The position numbers and the translations under genes are program-made. Below, piece after piece: positions 3,732-8,548 of a stretch of 8,548 bases of DNA. The stretch comes from Chitinophagales bacterium (GTDB lineage: Bacteria > Bacteroidota > Bacteroidia > Chitinophagales > UBA2359), in assembly GCA_020631035.1 (NCBI GenBank), contig JAHDIA010000235.1, forward strand, positions 1-8,548, written 5' to 3'. Numbering within the stretch: position 1 is the stretch's first letter; every line of letters starts with the position of its first letter. The notes under the pieces are model-generated. The model had not been told where the DNA came from. It was given only the letters and a program-made list of their open reading frames with translations, and ran no database searches.

Positions 3732-6446
3732 TTATTCTGGTTCAAATCCAAGGATAAAGTGGAATTCGGCAAAAGAACTGAGGTAGTTGCCAATCCCTTC
3801 TCCACGAGTGAAGCCACGTTTGTCACGGTCAAATCCTATGCCCCAATCAAAGCCCATCAAACCAAACATTGGTAAGTAAATACGCAAACCCAGTCCAGCT
3901 GAGCGATAGAGATCGAATGGATTGTATTGGTTGAGGCTGTTCCACGAATTTCCTGCTTCGAGGAAGGCAAGGGCATAAATAGTTGTAGTTGGGCTAGGAC
4001 TGAGTAAGTAGCGCAATTCCATTGTAAACTTGTTCATAAAGGGGTCGCCCAAACGAATTACATCGTCTATCCCATCTTTGTTGATATCCTCAACGACAGT
4101 ATTTCTGGTAATCTCATTTTCGTCATAGCCACGTAAAGCAAAAATATCGGTTCCAGCCAAAAAACCATTGATTTGGTTGGATAGTCCATCCCCTCCAATC
4201 CAGAAACGTTCAAAGGGAGCTGTTCCAATTTGGGTATTGTAGTGTCCCAATACCCCAATTTTCGCAGCAGTACGAATCACCAATTTTTCCGTGATTGGCG
4301 TAAACCATTCAGCTCTGAACTTCCATTTGTGGTATTCGGTCCATTTGTATTTGTCATTGTTGGACAATTGGTTATAGTCTTTGTTGTTGAATGCTGAATA
4401 GGGGGGAGTCAATTCCAAAGACAAACTAAAGGTTGAACCACTATTAGGGAAAATAGGGTTGAAAACCGTAGAACGGCTTAAAGTTGTATTGAGACTTAGG
4501 TTGTAGTAGTTGCCATCGGTGACAATGAAACGGTCAACCCAATTGTTCAATTTGAAGTGAGACAATCTGATGCCGTTGACCAAAGTAAAGTTATCATCTG
4601 GCCAGCGCAATCTACGTCCCAAAGAAACAGAAACGGCATTGTTTATAAGCAAATTGGTTGGTTCTACCGAAAAATCGAAAAAGTCGAGGCTGGTAAAATC
4701 GCTAGGGTAGACGGCTTGTCTTGCTCTGGTAACTGCGACCGTTAAGGCATTGGGTCTTTTACCACCCAACCAAGGTTCTGTAAAAGAGGCATTGAGTGCT
4801 TGAAAACGAGGACCTGTTGCTTGGAAACGAACAGACAAACGTTGACCATCTCCTGCGGGTATTCCTCTTTTGCGCCAAGCTTCACGGCTCAACATATTTT
4901 TGATAGAGAAATTGTTGAAGGTGACACCCAAGCTACCGACAATGGATCTACCTCCCCACCCAGCAGAAAGTTCCAATTGGTCAGAAGGACGTTCTTCAAC
5001 TGTGTATTTGATGTCTACTGTACCATCGGCAGGATTCGGAATGGGTTGAATGCCAATGGATTGAGGATTGAAGTAGTTGAGGGCAACCAGTTCTTGTTGA
5101 GAACGGATAATATCGGAACGTCTAAACTTATTGCCTGGTTTGGTAAATAAGGCACGTCTGATAACGTGTTCGTTGGTTTTGTCATTGCCTTCAACGATGA
5201 TGTTGTTGATGGTTGCTTCTGGACCTTCATAAACCCTCATTTCAAGGTTAATGGTATCATTTTCAACTTTAGCCTCGATGGGTTGAACATTGAAAAATAG
5301 GTAGCCATCGTCCATATATAAGCTACTGACATCGGTGCCTGTTGGGTCACCAAAGAGGCGTTGTTCCAATAATTGTGTATTGTAGACTTCACCTTTTTCG
5401 ATTCCGAGTATTTTGGATAGTGTGGCATCATCGTGTTTGGTGTTGCCTACCCAGTCTATTTTGCCAAAATGATAACGTTGTCCTTCATCGACCATAATGT
5501 GAACATTGAGGTGGCCGTTGTCAGCGGTATAAATAGAATCTTTGACTATACGGGCATCCCTATAGCCTTGAGTGTTGTAGTATTCAATGACTCTCTTTTT
5601 GTCGTCTTCGTAATCGTCTTTTATGAATTTAGAAGAGGAGAATATTTTGAGGCGGACTTTGTCATCAAAATAGTTGAGAGCATCGCTGATGGATACATTG
5701 GCAAGGGTTGAAATAATATTAGATTTTCCAAGATCTTTCCAGACTTTCTTGGGAGATTTGCGATCAATTTTGCTTTTACTTTTGGTATTCTCCATTGATT
5801 TGCGGAGTTTACGAGGGTAAACATTTTCTACTCCTTCAAATACAATGTCATTGATTTTTATCTTTCTACCACGGTCCACATTGATGAATAGGATGACGCT
5901 ATTGGCTCTTAGCGAGTCTCTTTTTTCGCTCAAGGCAACTTTGGTATTGAGGAATCCTTTATTGACATAAAAGTTTTTGGTGATATTGGTGACCTTGCTT
6001 TTGGTATTGGCATCAAGAATTCTACCTGCTAGAAGGGGGAGTGCATCTCGAAGCTCTTCAATTTCGGAATTTCTAACCCCTGAAAAACGATATTTGGACA
6101 TTCTAGGCAGTTCTTTAAGATGAATTTCCAAAAAGATGATGTCATTGATGATTTTGGATGCATATATTTGTACATCTTCAAAAAGTCCTTGTTTCCAAAG
6201 TGTTTTGATGGCTTCAGGGATTTGTTCCCCTGGTATTTGAATTTTGTCCCCTACAGCAAGACCTGAAAGAGAGATGAGTACTTTTTCGTCTAGATATTGG
6301 GTGCCTTTTATTTCGATGCCACCAATTTCGTATTCTTTTGCGGTGGTATAATCTATGCTATTATTGACTGTAGGCTCTTGTGCATATGTTATGACACTTG
6401 AGCAAAGGACAAATAAACTTAATATGATACTTATGGTAAATCTCAT
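3732..6446 (-). CDS. bamA: Outer membrane protein assembly factor BamA (Omp85 family)
   Basis: This 904-residue protein is the core of the BAM machine that folds and inserts beta-barrels into the outer membrane. I chose the ATG at 6444-6446 because it gives a proper signal peptide (MRFTISIILSLFVLCSSV, cleavage after YA at 22). The longer frame begins with TTG at 6482 and puts 12 polar residues in front. Five POTRA-like repeats fill about 38-484: the first opens with EIGGIEIKGTQYL, the last with INNIIVEGNDKTNEHVIRRAL. The barrel follows, with FTEPWLGG at 555-562 and the lid-loop motif LRGY at 771-774 (VRGF in Proteobacteria). Two oddities stand out: a DINKDGIDD stretch (787-795) resembling a calcium loop near the RGY motif, and a C-terminus ending GFEPE without the usual terminal aromatic. 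It starts 28 bases after uppS, so co-transcription is expected. Confidence 0.97.
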   Translation of the reverse strand: MRFTISIILSLFVLCSSVITYAQEPTVNNSIDYTTAKEYEIGGIEIKGTQYLDEKVLISLSGLAVGDKIQIPGEQIPEAIKTLWKQGLFEDVQIYASKIINDIIFLEIHLKELPRMSKYRFSGVRNSEIEELRDALPLLAGRILDANTKSKVTNITKNFYVNKGFLNTKVALSEKRDSLRANSVILFINVDRGRKIKINDIVFEGVENVYPRKLRKSMENTKSKSKIDRKSPKKVWKDLGKSNIISTLANVSISDALNYFDDKVRLKIFSSSKFIKDDYEDDKKRVIEYYNTQGYRDARIVKDSIYTADNGHLNVHIMVDEGQRYHFGKIDWVGNTKHDDATLSKILGIEKGEVYNTQLLEQRLFGDPTGTDVSSLYMDDGYLFFNVQPIEAKVENDTINLEMRVYEGPEATINNIIVEGNDKTNEHVIRRALFTKPGNKFRRSDIIRSQQELVALNYFNPQSIGIQPIPNPADGTVDIKYTVEERPSDQLELSAGWGGRSIVGSLGVTFNNFSIKNMLSREAWRKRGIPAGDGQRLSVRFQATGPRFQALNASFTEPWLGGKRPNALTVAVTRARQAVYPSDFTSLDFFDFSVEPTNLLINNAVSVSLGRRLRWPDDNFTLVNGIRLSHFKLNNWVDRFIVTDGNYYNLSLNTTLSRSTVFNPIFPNSGSTFSLSLELTPPYSAFNNKDYNQLSNNDKYKWTEYHKWKFRAEWFTPITEKLVIRTAAKIGVLGHYNTQIGTAPFERFWIGGDGLSNQINGFLAGTDIFALRGYDENEITRNTVVEDINKDGIDDVIRLGDPFMNKFTMELRYLLSPSPTTTIYALAFLEAGNSWNSLNQYNPFDLYRSAGLGLRIYLPMFGLMGFDWGIGFDRDKRGFTRGEGIGNYLSSFAEFHFILGFEPE

Positions 6447-6474
6447 GATGATAGCAGCTTGAGTCTTTTGAGTG

Positions 6475-7227
6475 TTATTCAATGGTTAATTGCTCACTGG
6501 TTTTTCCAAATCTTCTTTCTCGGTTTTGATAATCATAAATGGCTTTAAACAAATCTTCTTTACCAAAGTCTGGCCACATAGTTTCGGTAAAGTACAATTC
6601 AGAATAGGCAATTTGCCATAAGAGGTAATTGCTTATTCTTTGTTCTCCACTTGTTCTAATGAGCAATTCGGGATCGGGAATGTTTTTGGTTGCCAGATAA
6701 GACTGAATGAGGTTTTCATTCACATCTTCAGGTTTTAAGGCACCATTGGCAACATCAGTAGCGATGTTGCGTATAGCATTGGTCAACTCCCATCTAGAAC
6801 TATAGCTCAAAGCCAAGGTCAAGACCAGTTCTTTATTGTCTTGGGTTTCGTCTATGCCTTCTTGTAGATATTGTAAACAATCTTGTGGTAAGCGTTCAAT
6901 ATCTCCAATGGTGTTTAGACGAACCCCATTTTTTTTAAGATCTTGGGTTTCCTTTCTAATAGTCCTAACGAGGAGTTTCATCAAAGCGTTGACTTCGGTA
7001 AGTGGGCGAGACCAATTTTCTGTAGAAAAAGCATAGAGTGTAAGGTAGCGAACACCTATGTCTCTGCAAGCTTCTGTAATGGTTCTGACAGAATTTACTC
7101 CTTTGGTATGGCCAAATATTCTATTTCGACCAAATTTTTGTTTAGCCCAACGTCCATTACCATCCATAATGATGGCAATGTGTTGAGGAATTTTTTTGTT
7201 GATTATCAGTTCCTTAAAGGATGTCAT
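6475..7227 (-). CDS. uppS: Isoprenyl transferase (undecaprenyl diphosphate synthase)
   Basis: This 250-residue cytoplasmic enzyme adds isopentenyl units in cis to farnesyl diphosphate, giving the C55 carrier for peptidoglycan and surface polysaccharides. The cis-prenyltransferase signatures are complete. HIAIIMDGNGRWAK carries D22, which binds Mg and pyrophosphate. H40 follows, then YAFSTENWSRP with S68, E70, N71, W72 and R74. Near the C-terminus are LLIRTSGEQRIS with R191, R197 and S199, then QIAYSELYFTETMWPDF with E210 and D220, and NRERRFG. The length matches bacterial UppS. Its ATG overlaps the stop codon of the upstream outer membrane protein gene by four bases (ATGA), which suggests translational coupling. 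bamA follows 28 bases downstream. This uppS-bamA adjacency is usual in Bacteroidota. Confidence 0.98.
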   Translation of the reverse strand: MTSFKELIINKKIPQHIAIIMDGNGRWAKQKFGRNRIFGHTKGVNSVRTITEACRDIGVRYLTLYAFSTENWSRPLTEVNALMKLLVRTIRKETQDLKKNGVRLNTIGDIERLPQDCLQYLQEGIDETQDNKELVLTLALSYSSRWELTNAIRNIATDVANGALKPEDVNENLIQSYLATKNIPDPELLIRTSGEQRISNYLLWQIAYSELYFTETMWPDFGKEDLFKAIYDYQNRERRFGKTSEQLTIE

Positions 7228-8105
7228 TGTTGTGGACAGTTACCTTGAAAAATAGTATAAGTAACAAAGATACCAATAAAAAGGAAACCATCATTACTTA
7301 CGCTATCACCTCTTTGACGTCCAGACTCACCTATGGAAGGTCCTGTAGCGATAGAAGGGTCGGCAAGGGCCGCATTTGTGGAGGCTGCTCCCAATATATT
7401 TGGGTCAACATATTGGCCACTCACATCATCTAGATAATCTGTAAATGTAAAGCGGTAATTGACTTCAAAGCCTAGGTTCCACAAATGGCTGATCCAGTGT
7501 TTGTAGCCAATACCAATAGGAATGGCGGGCTGGACCAATTTGTAGGGAGTGCGTTGGGTAAAATCAGAGTTTTGTTGCCCTTCGGTGCCCAAATCTCGCA
7601 AATCGTACCAAGTATTATCAGTTGGAGAATCAGGACTGATGATGGCTTGTACTTCAGGATCAATTTGTGCTTGAGGATTAAATTTGAATACAGAAACTCC
7701 CAATGTTAGATAAGGAGAGTAAAAATGTTTTTTATTGCCAGGAATGTATTTTTTGAAGTTAAATTCGACTTGAGCAGCCAATTCGGTTATATTGGAACGA
7801 AAGCTCAGATTTCGTCTCTGTAAAAACGGTTCATTAGAATTGGCATCTTTGTAACGCAATCTTGCAAAATTGACTCCACCTTTGAATGCGAGGTATGGTC
7901 CCACACTGTATTTGTAGAAAACCCCGCCACCTGGACGGATGTTAGAAAAACCATAAAGTGGATTGAGGTCACCATGATAATTGGCTCCTCCCAACCAAAA
8001 ACCATATTCTTGGTATTTGGTATTTTGTGCTTGACTATTTGAAGAAAAGAATAGACAGAACAATAAGAGAAAAACTCCGCTGAAAACGCTGCTTTTTTGC
8101 GCCAT
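7224..8105 (-). CDS. DUF6089-like outer membrane beta-barrel protein
   Basis: This 293-residue secreted protein resembles the DUF6089 family found beside uppS in Bacteroidota; its biochemical role is unknown. I chose the ATG at 8103-8105, which gives a standard signal peptide (hydrophobic VFLLLFCLFF, cleavage near SQA before QN at 26-27). An ATG at 8127-8129 adds eight residues and is also possible. Anything longer needs a TTG start and would run through the HU terminator and into the HU gene. The mature chain opens with YQEYGFWLGGANYHGDLNP and alternates short amphipathic strands such as YLAFKGGVNFARLRY and YSPYLTLGVSVFKF. FTDYLDDVSGQYVDP (221-235) is, as I recall, the most conserved stretch. 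The chain ends in a strand, GFLFIGIFVTYTI. Strand pattern and location suggest a small barrel or barrel-associated protein. It overlaps uppS by four bases. Confidence 0.85.
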   Translation of the reverse strand: MAQKSSVFSGVFLLLFCLFFSSNSQAQNTKYQEYGFWLGGANYHGDLNPLYGFSNIRPGGGVFYKYSVGPYLAFKGGVNFARLRYKDANSNEPFLQRRNLSFRSNITELAAQVEFNFKKYIPGNKKHFYSPYLTLGVSVFKFNPQAQIDPEVQAIISPDSPTDNTWYDLRDLGTEGQQNSDFTQRTPYKLVQPAIPIGIGYKHWISHLWNLGFEVNYRFTFTDYLDDVSGQYVDPNILGAASTNAALADPSIATGPSIGESGRQRGDSVSNDGFLFIGIFVTYTIFQGNCPQQ

Positions 8106-8173
8106 ATGTTTAAAAAAATGATACTTCATATGAACGGATGTGGTGTTTGAATGTTGCTTATTAAAATGAAAAA

Positions 8174-8205
8174 AAAAAGGCAAGATCCAATGACCCTGCC
8201 TTTTT
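8174..8205 (-). terminator. Rho-independent terminator of the HU gene
   Basis: On the minus strand aaaaaggca (8205-8197) pairs with tgccttttt (8182-8174). Inside, gggtc pairs with gatct using two G-U wobbles around an attg loop, and a run of ten T residues follows. It lies 22 bases beyond the HU stop codon, and the reverse A-run means it may work in both directions. Its presence supports a start for the next gene downstream of it. Confidence 0.85.
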
Positions 8206-8226
8206 GTAAAAAAAGTTGAATATTTT

Positions 8227-8499
8227 TTAGTTAATAGCTTCAGACAATGCTTTGCCTGGTTTGAATTTTGCAACGTTTTTAGCCGCAATTTGCATTTTCT
8301 CCCCTGTAGCTGGATTACGACCTTCTCTAGCAGGACGGTGGTTTACCGAAAAAGTACCCAATCCCAATAAGCTTAGTTTATCACCTGCTTGCAAAGTTGA
8401 GGTAATGCAATCTATAAAAGATTTAAGGGCTGCATCTGCTGCAGTTTTGCTGATGTCTGCATCTTCTGCAATTTTCGCTAATAAATCTGCTTTTTTCAT
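8227..8499 (-). CDS. HU-family nucleoid DNA-binding protein
   Basis: This 90-residue protein is a typical HU/IHF-family histone-like protein that binds and bends DNA as a dimer and compacts the nucleoid. The N-terminal two-helix body (MKKADLLAKIAEDADISKTA onward, to about 38) is followed by the family signature LLGLGTFSVNHRPAREGRNP (44-63). The DNA-embracing arm carries R55, R58 and R61, with the intercalating proline P63 in RNPATGE. The C-terminal helix FKPGKALSEAI is standard. The length is exactly that of HU, and nothing looks truncated. HU and IHF subunits are hard to separate by sequence; the single short gene and near-canonical arm favour HU. It has its own terminator, so it is probably separate from the envelope genes. 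Upstream DNA to 8548 is AT-rich and shows no promoter box I trust. Confidence 0.97.
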   Translation of the reverse strand: MKKADLLAKIAEDADISKTAADAALKSFIDCITSTLQAGDKLSLLGLGTFSVNHRPAREGRNPATGEKMQIAAKNVAKFKPGKALSEAIN

Positions 8500-8548
8500 A
8501 TTTAAAAAGATTAATGTTAATTTGTAATTACTTAATTATCAACTAGTT

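Noticed and set aside
3593..3832. Minus-strand frame of 79 codons crossing the bamA stop codon
   Set aside because: It overlaps bamA out of frame, its remainder lies in hairpin DNA, and the protein has no recognisable features.
4800..5711. Plus-strand frames of 116 and 92 codons antisense to bamA
   Set aside because: They are explained as reverse-strand shadows of a long conserved gene and show no domain-like pattern.
6447..6482. Upstream extension of bamA overlapping the end of uppS by 8 bases
   Set aside because: The first codon would be TTG and the added residues are polar, spoiling the signal peptide. The ATG at 6446 gives a clean one.
8130..8288. Upstream extension of the DUF6089-like gene into the HU gene
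   Set aside because: It starts with TTG, passes through the HU terminator and out of the HU coding region, and would place a long non-secretory stretch before an obvious signal peptide.

Overview
The window is chromosomal core DNA from a low-GC member of the Bacteroidota. Three things point there: promoter boxes of the TAnnTTTG type, starts without a clear Shine-Dalgarno sequence, and the order DUF6089-like outer membrane protein, uppS, bamA, ompH-family genes. A marine or environmental lineage near the Saprospiria is my best guess, but this rests on general impression and not on a search.

Layout. Positions 1-189 are AT-rich and non-coding and carry two inverted repeats. A peroxiredoxin gene (190-666, minus) and a hotdog-fold acyl-CoA thioesterase gene (755-1273, plus) diverge from an 88-bp intergenic stretch with one promoter box for each. 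The thioesterase gene ends at a strong bidirectional terminator and faces a cluster of three OmpH/Skp-family periplasmic chaperone genes on the minus strand (3165 down to 1487). The two distal copies look like a tandem duplication. A 566-bp gap (3166-3731) then separates the chaperones from bamA. It contains a bidirectional terminator-like hairpin and a GC-rich, hairpin-dense block of about 240 bp that is unlike the rest of the window. Upstream on the minus strand lie bamA (6446-3732), uppS (7227-6475) and a DUF6089-like outer membrane protein gene (8105-7224), closely packed or overlapping and so probably one operon. A HU-type DNA-binding protein gene (8499-8227) with its own terminator precedes them.

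How the genes fit together. UppS makes the undecaprenyl carrier for cell-wall and surface polysaccharides. BamA inserts beta-barrel proteins into the outer membrane. OmpH/Skp proteins escort unfolded barrels across the periplasm. The DUF6089-like protein is probably itself an outer membrane barrel. The minus-strand block is therefore an envelope biogenesis locus. The peroxiredoxin and thioesterase are ordinary housekeeping enzymes.

I found no clear new biological system. The points most worth a second look are the GC-rich structured block between bamA and ompH, a calcium-loop-like DxNxDGxxD insertion next to the conserved RGY motif of BamA, the triplicated OmpH genes, and the facing promoters of the peroxiredoxin/thioesterase pair.
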